A stretch of DNA of 64,000 bases, from positions 1,736,001 to 1,800,000 of the forward strand of contig NC_089245.1 of the NCBI RefSeq assembly GCF_000512585.2, given 5' to 3'. The notes beneath the pieces were generated by a model, which was given only the letters and a program-made list of their open reading frames with translations, had not been told where the DNA came from and ran no database searches. Below are positions 34,348-47,133 of the stretch, piece by piece. Position numbers and translations under genes: made by a program. Each line of letters starts with the position of its first letter. Positions within the stretch are counted from its first letter, which is position 1. The stretch comes from Kwoniella bestiolae CBS 10118 (taxonomy: Eukaryota > Basidiomycota > Tremellomycetes > Tremellales > Cryptococcaceae).

Positions 34348-35759
34348 CTAATACTTATCTCCACTGCTCAGTGGGGAGCCATCATTATAGAACGACTTCT
34401 TTTCTATCGTACTTCGGATCTGTTGTCTTCCCACCAGGGATTGGATGAAGGAGTTGTAGTACAGTAATGGGAGGATTACGGTGAACACCCTTCGCATATC
34501 GGCTATGATATGGAGAACTAAGATCAATACGTGACCAGTATGAAAGCGGTAGACAAGACTTACTCATTGGAGATCCGGGCAGATTTCCCAAGGAGACCAA
34601 GAGCAGTGAACATACGGTCGGTGGTAACCTGACAGATCATTCTGGTGTCAGTACAAACCAAATGATCTGTTGCTGTCCGGTGTCAACTCACATGATTTCA
34701 TAGGTCACGGAAAAGTATTTATGGTACATCCTCGGATCATAATGATAGATCCCGTCTTTCTTGGTAAAAGTCAAGAAGGATACTGGATGGATCGATCAAT
34801 CAGTATAACGCGGGACTCTAGATATGAAGTTGTTACCCACAAAATATAGACATCGACAAATTCAAAGCCAAAGTGTAACCTGACCAAATCTTGTGCAGAT
34901 GATTACCCTTAGCCTTGAATGCAGGCAAAGCCGGTAGAGATTCGCGAGTCAGCGGGCCCAAAGTGAAGCCATGGCCGGCGGTTCTAAGAGCATAAGTTAG
35001 CAGTCTGGTCGCTCCTGATACGATCTGATCTGGAATAGGAATAGACGCTCACACCAAAGTAACGATGAATTGGGCTAGAAGCGCCACACTGAGGATACCC
35101 AGGATCAACCGATTCTTCTTCACCATCTATGAATGTCGCGTATCCCTGCATTAACTCCCAATTCCCATACCAGGTGCGGCTCACTTACCGAGTAACATCT
35201 CCAAGCATAGTAATAACCCGTGGTCAAGCTGAAGAAGCCGCTGAAGAGAAGAATGACCATATCGCTCAAGAGAAGATATCGGATCGAAGATGGTGGATCG
35301 TTTTTCCGCTTGTACACCATCATTCGTGCCTACACCACATTCACTTGACTCCTGTCTCGCTCGCTTGAAAGTATCCGTGGGAATGAAGCTTACCTGACTA
35401 CAAGTCAAGATCAGAATCCCTCTGAAAGCTCGTCAGCTTAGATATCCTCTCGAAATACCTCGTAAGGAAATCATTAACCTACAAAGAGATCAGAGTCCCT
35501 CCCACCACAGCCACCATCATCTTGATACTATCCCTCGACTTGTCGAAACGATCGAAATACTGGATCGTCTTACTGAGTATACAGGCTAGTACGATCCCCT
35601 GGAGGTAAATTGCCAAGCCAGAGTACCACTACAATACGCAACCAGCTTTATCATTAGCCTTCTTCAGTATCCTCACAATACAAGCTCACGTACGGTAGTA
35701 GCGCCTGTGGAAAGACCCATAGAGTCCCATAAGGAGATTCCATTGACTGTAGTTGACAT
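34348..35759 (-). CDS. Multi-pass (7TM-like) membrane protein, tandem paralogue 2
   Basis: The start is MSTTVNGISLWDSMGLSTGA. Helices follow at WYSGLAIYLQGIVLACILSK, VAVVGGTLISL, RYLLLSDMVILLFSGFFSLT with YYYAWRCYS, NRLILGILSVALLAQFIVTL, LALNLSMSIF, LPPTVCSLLLVSLG and RRVFTVILPLLYYNSFIQSL. Loops align with those of the downstream paralogue: KTIQYFDRFDKSRD, MMVYKRKN, and TFTKKDGIYHYDPR after the sixth helix. The tail is short, ending SPLSSGDKY, but a further 25 in-frame codons follow the TAG stop. This makes the tail shorter than in paralogues 1 and 3. Small introns separate nearly every helix. The tentative DUF6533/DUF6534-like assignment rests on topology. The function is unknown; it may be a surface receptor. 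Confidence 0.76.
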
Positions 35760-36732
35760 TCCGAAGTTTACTGTACTCGTTGGGATATCTTCAGCGATTA
35801 CAGGTAATACGACCAGCAGGAAAATAGAACGAGTAATTCAATGTTACAAGTGAAAAGAGCGTGTTTTGCTTATTCGTCAAGTTATATACAATATTCGTGC
35901 CAATACTGTGTTATATGCAAGAAAGATAAAGACATACATCAACCAACCTCTTGTCAAGCAATGACATTGTATTGTATACTCATATACGCATTTTGCTTTG
36001 TATGGGATATCTCCACCACCAAAACCGAGGTAACAACCGAGGTGACTCGCACGGACCTTTGATGTGGGACCTTTCACCTTTGTCCTTTGTACCGACGCCT
36101 CGACGTCGAAACATTAGCTTGATTTGATTTTGACTTGAAGGGATGGGCTGATTGTTTGCGTGTCTGTTTGTTGGTGTGTATGTCTCTTGGCATGACTGGG
36201 ATTTGATGTTTCCACGGACAAAGTAATGTTCGATTAAGGCAGATGCTCTCGGTGAGGAAGTTGTTCGCTTCACTTCTTGACGAGGGAGCTGGTTCATATA
36301 GTAAGTGCCTTTTCAATTCTCTTCACTTTACTCCTCTAGGATGTTTGAGAGTGAGATACCTCATTGATGAGACGGTCAACGCATTGGACGTTATGCTAGT
36401 GAACTCTACAATCGAGTCATCCGGATGCATCACATCAATCTGACCTAATTGTAATTAGATTGTCCCGACAACAAAGATTATACTTCTACCAAATCCAAAG
36501 AAAGGATACCCCAAAAACAACAATTACAAATGACAAATAGGATAGTTATGATGTTTTCTACAGAACAAGTTGAAATGAGCTAGATGAATGCAAGCGCCAC
36601 AAACAGATCTCGGCAAGGAGGCTATAACACGACCTTGTATTTGCAAACACAGCTAACATGATCCGCAGATCCGATCTTGTTTTTGTCCTTCCCTTAGTAT
36701 GATTCGGATATCTGTGTCTGGACTGGAGGATT
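35760..36732. other. Intergenic region
   Basis: It contains the promoter of 7TM-like gene 2 and the 3' flank of gene 3. Overlapping short frames on both strands around 35840-36443 lack protein character. Confidence 0.45.
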
Positions 36733-38650
36733 CTACGAATGATGCACCGGCGCAGATTTATTCGTCATGACTGATTTCTCGTCGTCCGATTCTGGATCAT
36801 CGTGCCTTGAGGTAGGCATCGATATAGGTTCAGGGGTAGATAAGACATACTCGTCCGATCGGGAGACTACTGTTGTTTGTTCGACCTGGCACGGTTCATT
36901 CACATCAGCACCCTCCCTCACAGAAGTCAAGTGAGAACGACAGTCGACTCACCTTGATCATAGGCATCTGGGGGTTCTTCCTAGTAGACGAACTGCTGAT
37001 AGGCGATTGCATCTCTATACCACTTTCCTCGATGTTAAGGGATCTCAATCCGGGTGGATAGGCTGCGTATACTCGACCGCCAGATCCTTTCCCACTTCCG
37101 TTGGATAATGCATGTATACCTCCCGAAGCTAATTTGTCTTCGAGCAGATCACGTAGATCCTGTCGACCGCATAGTGTGTGGAGCGCGGAGTGATAATATA
37201 GGACGGGGAGGATGCAGGTGATGATTCGTCTCATGTCGGCTGTGACATTATAAAGTGATCAGTATCAGCTTTATACCCATCGTATGAAGGTGACATGGAG
37301 AAGGAGACTCACTTAACGGAGTACCCTTACTTCCACTTGCGGCTTCGAGGATAATCAGACAAACGACGGGAGGTAACCTACAATCAATTCGTGAGTTGAC
37401 TGCCTGGTATTAACATCTTCAGAAACAGTCAAAGCCGACTTACATCGTTTCATAAACAAGTGAAATGAGTTTCCTAAATACCTTGGTCTCCTTCGAGAAC
37501 AGACTATCTTGAGTCTTGAATAGGAGTATGGTCACTGAGTGAATGTGATTCAAGGTATCAGTACCAGTACGTATCTGAATCTAGCAGCGGATGATCAGAC
37601 TCACTGATAATACACAAAGCACCATCAACGACCAACGTTACCGCACCCCATATCTTGAAGAACTTCAAGATCTCCGGCATCTTCTGTGGTAGCTGCATAA
37701 TAGTGTCTACCGTTATCTCCGGCAGCTTGCATCCATGTACGACGGCCCTACCATAGTATCCAGCTACGTGTCAGTGAATGCATCGTACTATACCTGTGTA
37801 AAGGGGAAACGATACTCACATCACAGTCATCATCATCTGTACCATCCCACCAATAGCGAAGGGCGGTACCATGTATATCTTTCTGCCGCACATCTAATAC
37901 CCATTTCGAGTCATCAGCCACAGCACACGAGTCCGGTGGATAAGGGTAGTGGTCAAGGTAAAGGAAGCACATCGAAACTTACCATCCATACCCTCCAAGT
38001 ATAATACCCTCCCGCAGCAATATTGAACATAGCGGCAGTCAACAACCTAATCATATCTGAAATGACCAAGAACCTAAATATATCTTGGAAATTGTCCGGT
38101 CCACAATACACCAGTCGGTAGTCCTAAGATTACATACGATGATCAATATCACAAAACATCACGCAGATCAGAGACAAGTGACCACTCACTTCTGCACAGG
38201 TCAACATCAGTTCAGCTCTACGAATCAACAAGTAACCAAGGATCAGCTAAATATCCCACACCATCTGTTCTGCAGCGAGAGGGCTAGAAAAGCTCACATC
38301 TGTATGGTCGTACCTATTCCGATACCCCATAAGAGATACGGTGAATCGCGATTCGTAAAGTAGGTGAAATATTTTATGGTCATGCCCAAAACCGAGGTGA
38401 CCAACATCGCTTGCAGCAGAGTTCCTATCAGACTGTACCACTACAGTTTATTCAGCATGATACTGTATATTAGCAAACGCCTCTAATCTCTGTCTCAAGC
38501 AAAGCACGGGAGAACTCCAGTGAGAATGAACAGTTCAATTGAACTCACGATGGTATCCTCCGGCTCAGCCTTCATCATACTCCACAACTGCGGTGTAAGC
38601 TCACTAACAGTGAATACATGAGTCGTCAGATTCAAATTCGAATTCGACAT
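36733..38650 (-). CDS. Multi-pass (7TM-like) membrane protein, tandem paralogue 3
   Basis: The start is MSNSNLNLTTHVFTVSELTP. Exons encode WYSLIGTLLQAMLVTSVLGM, YLLWGIGIGTTIQM, a stretch with LMLTCAE and DYRLVYCGPDNFQDIFRFLV, then MIRLLTAAMFNIAAGGYYTW, YMVPPFAIGGMVQMMMTV, WGAVTLVVDGALCIISVTIL, LPPVVCLIILEA and MRRIITCILPVLYYHSALHT. The long hydrophilic tail (LCGRQDLRDLLEDKLASGG onward) ends SVMTNKSAPVHHS after a final intron. The FKTQDSLFSKETKVFRKLIS loop matches the FKSRDGIFHRETR segment of paralogue 1, which makes the three genes one family. Assignment to DUF6533/DUF6534-like is tentative. The C-terminal tail is acidic and Ser-rich, which would suit phosphorylation (inference). Confidence 0.78.
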
Positions 38651-40509
38651 CCTTCTTGGTATTGATGCTGCGGTTCCTCAACTTGAGACTCCGCTGTGTC
38701 GACGATCTTTCTGGGAGGATTGACAGGTGGAAAGAAGAAGATTAAAACTTTATTTTGCTGTAAGATGTGTACAAAGCAGGTTACAGTATATCACAGAACT
38801 TCTTTTGTCAATCTACTGTACGTGAATATCACTATAAAAACAGACGATCTTCAATTGATGATTGTACAGTATTGGAAGGATATGGGAATCCCAAGGTCTT
38901 AAAAGATGAAAGGAGAGAGGGTGATACCAAGTATATAAGTGAATGATAAGATGACTTCTGATCAAGAATACTGGGAATGGTATAGAACAGTAGTGCGATA
39001 GAGTTCGGAGGCAAAATCACTCACAGAAGAGGACTCAAGTCTTGATCGGATCGATGATTGGCAGGTGTATTCATTGTGTGTTTGTATTTTTGCCTGTGTA
39101 TATACACATCCTTTCCACATGTAGGAGTACCGTTTTTTCTCATTTCTCATGTTGGCTCGTATTCTCCGCTTTGCTTCCTAAATTGCCGGGGAATGAGGGT
39201 ACCTCCTGCTTCCAATGGTTCTTGGGCGCGATTGCGTGTCAACGGTGTCGAGGAAGGTACCTTTGATGAAGACGGATAGGACAAGAAATTGACGATCAAA
39301 TGAAGTCCAAGCGATTTCATGCCAAAGGATCCAAAGGATTCGAAATAAACGCCCCACGGACGATCCTCCTTTGTTTATCCGCTCGGCTCAAAGGAGGACG
39401 CCATTGTAAAGGAATTTCTATGGCCAGAGTGATGGTACACCATTGATCATTGATTGATGATTGAAGGGTGATGGGTGATCTGGCCATACTGAATTACAAG
39501 TCTATTTCGACATGGTTCGGAATAGAGGGTAAAGTCAGTGTATCAACCTCGTAACGCAATCAGCTGATTGTTTGTCCGTGTGTTCTCCATTGTGTGTCCG
39601 TGTTCGTGTTTGATTCCCATGCCAAAGTACTGTACCATACGATCGCATATGTATGTGTGTGTGTGTGTGTGTTTGTGGGGCTTTGTTTGAATGAGGTTGG
39701 TGCTCAAAGTATAATTAGATGATCATCTGTTGAAGAGTGTCACGCTCAGGCGCAGGCGGTCCGAATAATGCGGTGAAAGCGGAGCCACCTAGTGTATTTT
39801 ATTTCATACACCCCCTTTGGGTCTGTGCTGATCATGGCGTTGGCGTCGGTGTATCTATAGATGATACGAGAGCATTGACCACTGGTTTAGAGTAGACGGT
39901 AAGATCATGTATACTGTCAGAGCGTCAATCGTGTTCCATGCATGACATCCACCAGGCTAGAAGAGAATGACGAATATCCCACTTCCACTGTTACTCGGGC
40001 TCCATCCAATCCAGACTTGCGGGCTCACTGGTCACCACTGCTCATAAATCCACATGTCCATATTGGGACGGTATGACGGATCGGACATGTATCTTCTCCA
40101 CATGACATGCTCGATCGTCCTCAGCCTTCCGTCCATAACCGCATATCGGTACGCTATCACTTCAGCGTCTACTCATCTTCTCCCAGATATGACAGGTTGC
40201 TCATCATAGATAGCATGACAGAACGGTCATTATAGTACAAATCCAGCTTCAGAACCAATATCAAAAACCAAACTGAAGATAGGGCAAGAGAAAATGACAA
40301 AACGAAAGACACTCTTGAGTCTATGAATGAAGTAATATAATTTGTGTTGATGCCCATACTGTTTCTATAATGTTACCATCTATTCCCCTGAGCTTCTCCA
40401 TGATGTGTACAAGAGCGGGCGATTCTACCTGTCCGTTCCGATGTCTAAATTACCGTCTGATCCCATGCGATACGACCAACAAATCAAGTAGATGGGATGA
40501 CGCTCAAAA
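38651..40509. other. Long intergenic region
   Basis: About 1.9 kb between 7TM-like gene 3 and the end of GSH1. Only short frames are present. It contains a TG microsatellite at 39654-39672. I see no gene or RNA. Confidence 0.5.
39654..39672. repeat. TG dinucleotide microsatellite
   Basis: An uninterrupted run of about nine TG units, preceded by GTA. Confidence 0.85.
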
Positions 40510-43500
40510 CTACAGACATCCAGTAGGTCCCGACCCGACGTAATCTTTGCCCAACAGCTCAGGCGCGGGTCTGACACCTCGTTCACTAAACACGATGTAA
40601 CAAGTCAGCTTGGTCTTGTGTCTGTGTGCACTTGTTGTGAAGCTGTCAGTTGAGTACACTCACATCTCGTCTATGGCCTGTACCAGATCATAGTTGATCT
40701 CATCGGTTACGATCGAATCTTGCTGATAAGCCGGATGGGAAGTGATGAACCTCCTTATCCACGTTGCGGGAGTGACCAATTGACCTGGTAACCCATTCCA
40801 TCGAAAGCATCAGTACCTATTCTCACTACTTCCTTTCCCGATTTGCATGAATCCAAGGCCAGGGAAGGGTGTAGAAAAATTAGTGTGATTGTGGAGCGAC
40901 CTTACTCACCCTTAGCTCTATATTTGATCAAATCAAGGTATCTCCTCAACTCGCATTTCGTACACACATCCACATTCAACGAATTCAAATACGCATTAAC
41001 CAATCCCATCAAACCAGGGAACAAATCTCCATCTCCATTTATGATCTCATCGAGCGTCATTTCAGGAGCATCATCATTATCTTCAAACGATTCTATAGGT
41101 GTCGAACATTCACTTCTCGTCGCCGAAGACGAGCGATAGCCATTACCATTACCATTGGGTATTTGTTGCGAGTGAGATCGTGAGTGACTGGAAGACGAGG
41201 TGATAGGTGTAGAGGGGGAAGGAGGAGAGACGGGTCGTGAATTTAGATCGAATCGGGATAATGGTTTGTCCCGCGGGAAGACGTGTTTACGGAAGAAGAA
41301 TGACTGGGTAGTGGAGGCAGAACGTTGTTGCGCTCGTTGCATATTTTCGTCGACCTGGAACGATGCAGTAGATGTGTTAGCCTACCGAGATAGACTGGAC
41401 TCGAAATCGGGAGGTGCTCGAGGTGCAAGGAATCTGTAGTATGCTGTGAAGCCAAGTGAAATAGGGGATGATCAACAAAGGTGCACTCACCTTCGAAATA
41501 GGCATATAGAAATTCAAATCAAAACTTATAATAGCCCTCGTAAGCAGCACGATGAAAATACTAAACGCGGCATTTTCGAAATCCGTCAACTGAACTTCCA
41601 TCGACCTAAACTCGACTCTCCATCCTATAGGCGAGTTGACAGGAGGGGGTTTGAACCGTATGGTCTGCCAGTTGGTAGATTGGATATTCTCGAAATGATC
41701 CATCGATGATTCGTCGTCTTGGTCTATGGTTTCGGAGAATTGGACGAGGGGATCACGGATGAATAGGTGGGCGATGTGGGAGGCGAGTTGATCATCTAGG
41801 CCTGTATCGCATCGGATAAATTAGTAAGTGCACGACTACGAGGCAAAGAGAGAAGGACAGGTTTGAAGCGGGCTCACCATGATCCAATAACCTCTTTCTC
41901 ACATCTTCATTTATAGGTGCAGGGACATCATGATACTCAGGTTTATTCCTTTCGTCATTTGAGAGGTATAATGATACGCTGTCATATCGTGATTTTGGTA
42001 TTCGATATTTGTTGTTCTTCAATGGCTGTATGCCATCACAACATATCAGCTCCATTGTATCGAACGCACGAATGCAAAGTCGAGACGATTATAACTCACC
42101 TTCAATCCTCTTTCTTCCTCCGTTCGATCATCAACACTAGCAGCGATGACATTCCACCTTGCATCTACATCGGCTAATTGACCTCTGAAAGCTGGGCTTG
42201 CAGCTGTTAATGCGAGCTGTATGAATTCATGTCAGCTTAAATGTCCCTGCCATCGGTGCAATGAGAGATGCGTGCGACACTCACCATTATCGGAGCAATA
42301 GGTACCAAAGCATCGTACACTCTCCTAGCCTCATCCACATTCCAAGCTTGGAAGGTTATCTGCAGACAACAGCATCCCATTCCAAAGGCCATTGCGTCCA
42401 TGTGAATATAAGGTGTACCAGGTTCCGGTTTTGCTGGGGCTGAAAACGAGATAATGTCAGATTCCGCACTTCTTGTGTCCGATACCACATACGAGTTTAG
42501 TCGTACCAGAGGGAAAAAGGTGAGACTCACTGGCATGCCCATTTGACAAGTTGCCTTTCAGCCCATCAGGAATTATCGTATTTTCATCGATAAATAGTGG
42601 TACTCTTATATCTACTTTGCTTCCTCTTCTCTGCCTTATATTTGCGGTGAGGGTACTATATATCAATCAACAACATCAACAAGGCTCTCTCTCTCTCCCT
42701 CTCTCTCTTCCGTGATCATCCAACGAGAATCCCGACAAGACAATAGCTAAACCAGAAGCAGAGACTCACGGAAACCTCGCATGAGGATTCGTTATCAACT
42801 CCCCCACATAATCACTCCTACTACTACTTCCCTGCGAATCAGGCTTCGTAGGCGGGTCCGTGAAAATCTCATCTGATACACCCAATCTAGGCCAGGAGGT
42901 GATTGTGATAGGCAATTCATGTTCCTTCAGATGAGAACGGATGATCTGTCGTCGGAATCTCATATCTGCTTCTACCGATACGAGGGAGGAGGGCTGGCCT
43001 GAGAAGGGGTAGCCGGGGGTGGATTCTAGCATGTATCGGCCGTATTCTGGATGGAAGGTTGGTATGGCATTGCTGTGTCCATACATGTCAGCTCAAAAAT
43101 CTCTGGAGACAGTGTCTGGTGATTGCAGTGATCATAATTAAGATTATTGGGAGAAAGAAACACAGATTACTCACCAGCAAGCGGGTTTGTATTTCTCTAA
43201 CGCAGGATCCAGAGTAACACTTTGCAATTTTGTGAGGATCTCAGTTTGTCGAAGACTCAACAACACTTTTTTCTCGTCATCGTGGAAAGAAGCTACCATG
43301 TATTCGATCTGGGAAGGCGAAGATGGTGAGCTCAGGCTCTTCCATGAAGATCCCATCGACTGAAGTTGTAACTGTCAAGTTCTACGATATCCTCCCACAA
43401 TATGGTACCTCCTCCCCCGAACAGCAAAATAACAATATAGGAGTGGGGAAGTAGACCTACCTCGTCACCCCACAACAACCCTTTACCCGTATTATCCTTC

Positions 43501-43610
43501 CACCTATCCCAAGTCTTGAGAAACTGAGTTATACCATGATCCCTTATATGGTCTGCGAGGGGTTTGGTCTCATCCCATGTGAGAGGTGTGCCCAGAGCTA
43601 ATAATCCCAT
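40510..43610 (-). CDS. GSH1: Glutamate-cysteine ligase catalytic subunit
   Basis: The start MGLLALGTPLTWDETKPLAD continues to HIRDHGITQFLKTWDRWKD and LLWGDE-IEYMV, the hallmark N-terminus of eukaryotic glutamate-cysteine ligase. Further family blocks are HPEYGRYMLESTPGYPF, VSVEADMRFRRQIIRSHLKE, TLTANIRQRRGSKVDIRVPL, PYIHMDAMAFGMGCCCLQIT, WQTIRFKPPPVNSPIGWRVE with FRSMEVQLTDFENAAF, and DENMQRAQQRSA...FFFRK. A Ser/Asn-rich insert of about 60 residues precedes MTLDEIINGDGDLFPGLMGL, as is usual in fungal enzymes. The C-terminus is LLGKDYVGSGPTGCL. The enzyme makes gamma-glutamylcysteine, the first and rate-limiting step of glutathione synthesis, in the cytosol. About eleven exons; one intron contains a CT repeat. 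Total length is near the usual 650-700 residues. Confidence 0.95.
42685..42709. repeat. CT-rich microsatellite inside a GSH1 intron
   Basis: A run of CT units with a single interruption sits in the intron just downstream, in transcription order, of the exon ending in ITNPHARFP. On the transcript it would be a GA-rich run. Confidence 0.75.
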
Positions 43611-45233
43611 CTTGATGGTGGTGCGTTTACTCTCCCTACCTCTGACTCTCTTGATTGGTATGGATTAGCTTGGAGCTAATGATGGAGTGAATTTCTATAG
43701 TCTCGGAGATGAGCGGAACGAGTCGAATGGGCTGAAAATTGGAAAATATAATATCATGTAAGCATAAAGGAATGAATCATGGATAATATACTTCCAAAGG
43801 GATCTATACCCGCAGAGGCCAAGTCGAAGGATGTGCTTGATATGGAAGAGGGTTGTTACAACTTACCTGTATGTGGATCCTCGCTACGAAGATGGGAGGC
43901 TAGATGGATGATCTGCGTTGAAAAGTTCAGGATCGGCTTTTGACCACCTTGCCCCGCTCAGGGAGATGCTAGTAAACGGCGGTAACTGATGACTGTAAGA
44001 TAGATAGATGAAAGACAGATAGTAGATGGTACTGGCAAGCCTTGAGTGACTCCGAGTACGTTCGCTGCTTGATGTGTTGAGATGGAGAGAGCAGCAGAAG
44101 TGACGTCGGGGTATGAAAAAGTCAAAAAATCAGAGAGATATTTGCGTGATTGGTGATTGTCGTTATTCGATATTTCCGGTAATTCTGCTATTCTTGAAAG
44201 ATCGGCCCTGAACGAGCTGACTTCCTCCACTCTGGCTGACAAATAAGTATGGGGGATAATCCGATGTTTGCCGGTGGACGCTGGATGATAAATTATGCTT
44301 AGAACAGAATAATAATGCAGTAGGAAATACCATCTGTGAGCTGATACTCAGGCTTATATACCTTGGTACTACTCATCCTTATCTCAGCCATCATGAAAAA
44401 CTAGGGACACGAAATGAAGATGCTTCTTTCCATATGTCAAATATCAATTGACGAAAAGCAATTGCGTTATCGTTGTTAATCGATTGGTTAAATATACCAT
44501 ATACCATAACTGAGAGGGAGGGTTCAGGCCAAAGGAGGGTGATGTAGAGGGGCGTTGGTGATTACCTGAACGAGGTATGTAAGTAGCATTGAGATAAGGA
44601 GTAGGAATAGTGGAATACTAGATCTTGATGAGGGTGCGAGGGTACGCACACAATACACTACACACACGCCGCACGACCTTCTTACCTCGAATCAACAGTT
44701 GACCTGCTGTGAAATACTTCCATAACTTTACTCTATTTTCAGCGAGATCCGAGAGACGTCCTCGAGGATGTGCATACACGGTATGTTTGATACATTAAGA
44801 TCATTCTTCCCATTGCTGGAACATTCTCAATGCACCCACACCATGGATGTACAGTACACTCCGGAAACGGCTAACGACACATCCTTTGATGGTGATCTGA
44901 GCAACCTTTGTGTAAAGGAAATCGAATCGAAATTGAATCAGGTTGGATGATGATCTACACGTTACTCCACACCGAATAAACAATGGCTCAGTGCACTCAG
45001 GTATGGTATGGTATACCTACTCACAACAACAGAGCAATCGTTGGTTTTGAACATTGTATCTTCACTCGGATACCTTTCTCTCTATTTTCATACTCACCAA
45101 TAACTTGGCAACTGATACACATCTCTCCTTTTACAGCTTCATCATCCATTACACGGGACCACCTCCAGCTCACAACTATCTTAGCCCATCACCCATACCA
45201 TCGACCGTTAGCAAGATATAAGATAGATCAGAC
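43611..45233. other. Divergent intergenic region between GSH1 and the DUF6699-like gene
   Basis: About 1.6 kb that must contain both promoters. A minus frame at 43958-44242 (94 codons) and a plus frame at 44768-44950 (60 codons) lack splice support and recognisable features. Confidence 0.45.
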
Positions 45234-47133
45234 ATGTCAGGAAAGGGTATAGACCCAGTGGGTGCTCCTCGAGATGCCGGTGAGTCACGGGTATCGCTAC
45301 GAGCTTTAATGGATATGACTGACTCTGGATGGGATAGCTATTACCATCGGTCCATTCAAGCCATCGTACGTCTTTTCCTGTATCATACTTCACCATACAG
45401 AGTACTGTAGAACTGAGTGAGACTGACTCCCTTATAGTCGACCAGGTTATGGACCAGTAAGTACCCCTCAATAAACTGGTTCAGTCTGGACCGCGTATAT
45501 GTGCTTGATAACTGATAGTTATGGTGGTTGTGTAGGTCCTATCGTACCTCCAAGCCGCTCAACTCGACACGCCCCTCAAGATACACCCTCTCCTCCAACT
45601 CAGAACTTGGGATCCTAAACCTTATGCAAAGTATTTAGCGTGGAATGTGATTGAGGTGAGTGAGGGACGCTCTGTTGGGCAGACAAGAGGTTTGAATCGA
45701 TTAGGGAGGGAGTGGCAATGTAAGAAAAAGGAATGATATCGTTAGAAGAAGGATGTCAATAATGAGGGATCGGATGGCTGAATTTCAAATGCTGTTTATT
45801 GTAGCATCCTATGTTCGCTGCCATTTGGGTAGACTACGATGGTGAGTTTATCGCAATTACAGCTACTTTTTAGGAAAGACATGAGTGGATAGCTGACATG
45901 CATGATATCTAGATACTGAGACTGTTAGTCCCCTTATTCCGTTCACTACCCCTTTACAAAGCGTACTAACCTCTAGCACAATCATCTCTTGGTGGCGTTG
46001 CGAACGATCATATAGGAATGTGAGTACAATTCTACGGTAATTCACCTCGAGCATAGGCTAATCCAGTGGGATAGGGATCAAAGAAAGAGGTCAACCAGCT
46101 ACGTCACCCATAGTAGAGGAAATAAATATAGGTCATGTAGAGACTGGTTGGTCTATCAGAGTGAGGAATCGTATGGTGAGTGAGAGCTAGCCTCTTGAGC
46201 CTGCTGCAATTCCGTTCAGAGCTGTACGGCCAAGTTGTAGCTCCTGACGTTGATATGATTCAAAGGGTATAACGTGTGAAGATGTGCTGTTCGCGATGTG
46301 AGTTCAGCTTCCTTCTCAGGTGACACGAAGCTGACAGGAGCAACAACAGATATGATTTCTTCGCTTCGCCATGTATGTCCGCCCGCTCTTCTTGCAGTCG
46401 ATTAAACTGACAAACATCGCACTGAATAGTATATGTCGATGAACTGGGAGAAATGCGTGAGTCAGCTGCATAGAAAGTCCTTCAGTGATAGCTGATGACT
46501 GTACGCGTATCATAGATCCTCGAGCAGTCAGAATAAGTGAGTCGTCGTATACATGACACCCCAAGTGCAGACGAATGCTGATGTACTGTACACAGTGGAA
46601 CAGCAATAGTATGTCATCGCATATCATTTAGTTAGAGGCGTGGTAGGGCATGAATGAGGAGGATGACTGATATGGGGACACCCTATGTTGATTTAGCTTC
46701 GAAAAGCGTCGAATGGGGTTCTTCGAGTGAGCGACTTTCTTCTTTCTTCTCAAATGTATGATTAGTCAAACTACGGGATGTATGCTGATCATCATGTCAG
46801 TCTGATGGAAGGTTATCGTAAATCCGATGCACTTGTGAGTATCCCTCTAATTTCCGGAGACCAAGCAGGGATATCAAGGGCTGATGGCTGATGGGTTGTG
46901 GCTTCGTGCAACACCAGCTCGGGCAAACGTATTTCGATGGGTATGTTTTGGATCTCGTAACGAACAGCTCGCTTCACATCACTCCAGGTATGACCTTCGA
47001 GGAGTGAGTAATGGAACTGATTTTGTGATCTCTATATAGGATTCACAACGATCAGGAGAGCGTGGAAAGGTTGAAGAAGAAATATAATTTCCATTCTGCG
47101 AATCTGCTATTACTCAGGTTGGGTAATTGTTAG
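45234..47133 (+). CDS. DUF6699-like protein encoded by many very short exons
   Basis: About thirteen exons give roughly 234 residues. The start is MSGKGIDPVGAPRDAAITIG; exons 2 and 3 are under 30 nt. The central block VLSYLQAAQLDTPLKIHPLL then QLRTWDPKPYAKYL, followed by NVIEHPMFAAIWVDYD, INIGHVETGWSIRVRNRM and ITCEDVLFAIYDFF, fits the fungal DUF6699 pattern: an H-P-L-L start, a W-D motif, then a wWxI-V strand and a VT-x-x-DVL helix. The C-terminal half (YFEKRRMGFFDLMEGYRKSD, VERLKKKYNFHSANLLLLR) is charged and helical. The frame is kept by joining 45841 directly to 45977; an 11-nt micro-exon with good splice signals lies inside that intron. The family's biochemical role is unknown. Exon boundaries were followed by hand; one or two could be shifted. 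Confidence 0.75.

Noticed and set aside
22970..38650. Secondary-metabolite or mating-type cluster
   Set aside because: No biosynthetic backbone enzyme, homeodomain, pheromone precursor or classic Ste3-type receptor is recognisable.
43958..44242. 94-codon minus frame upstream of GSH1
   Set aside because: No splice link to GSH1 and no motif; likely chance within the promoter region.
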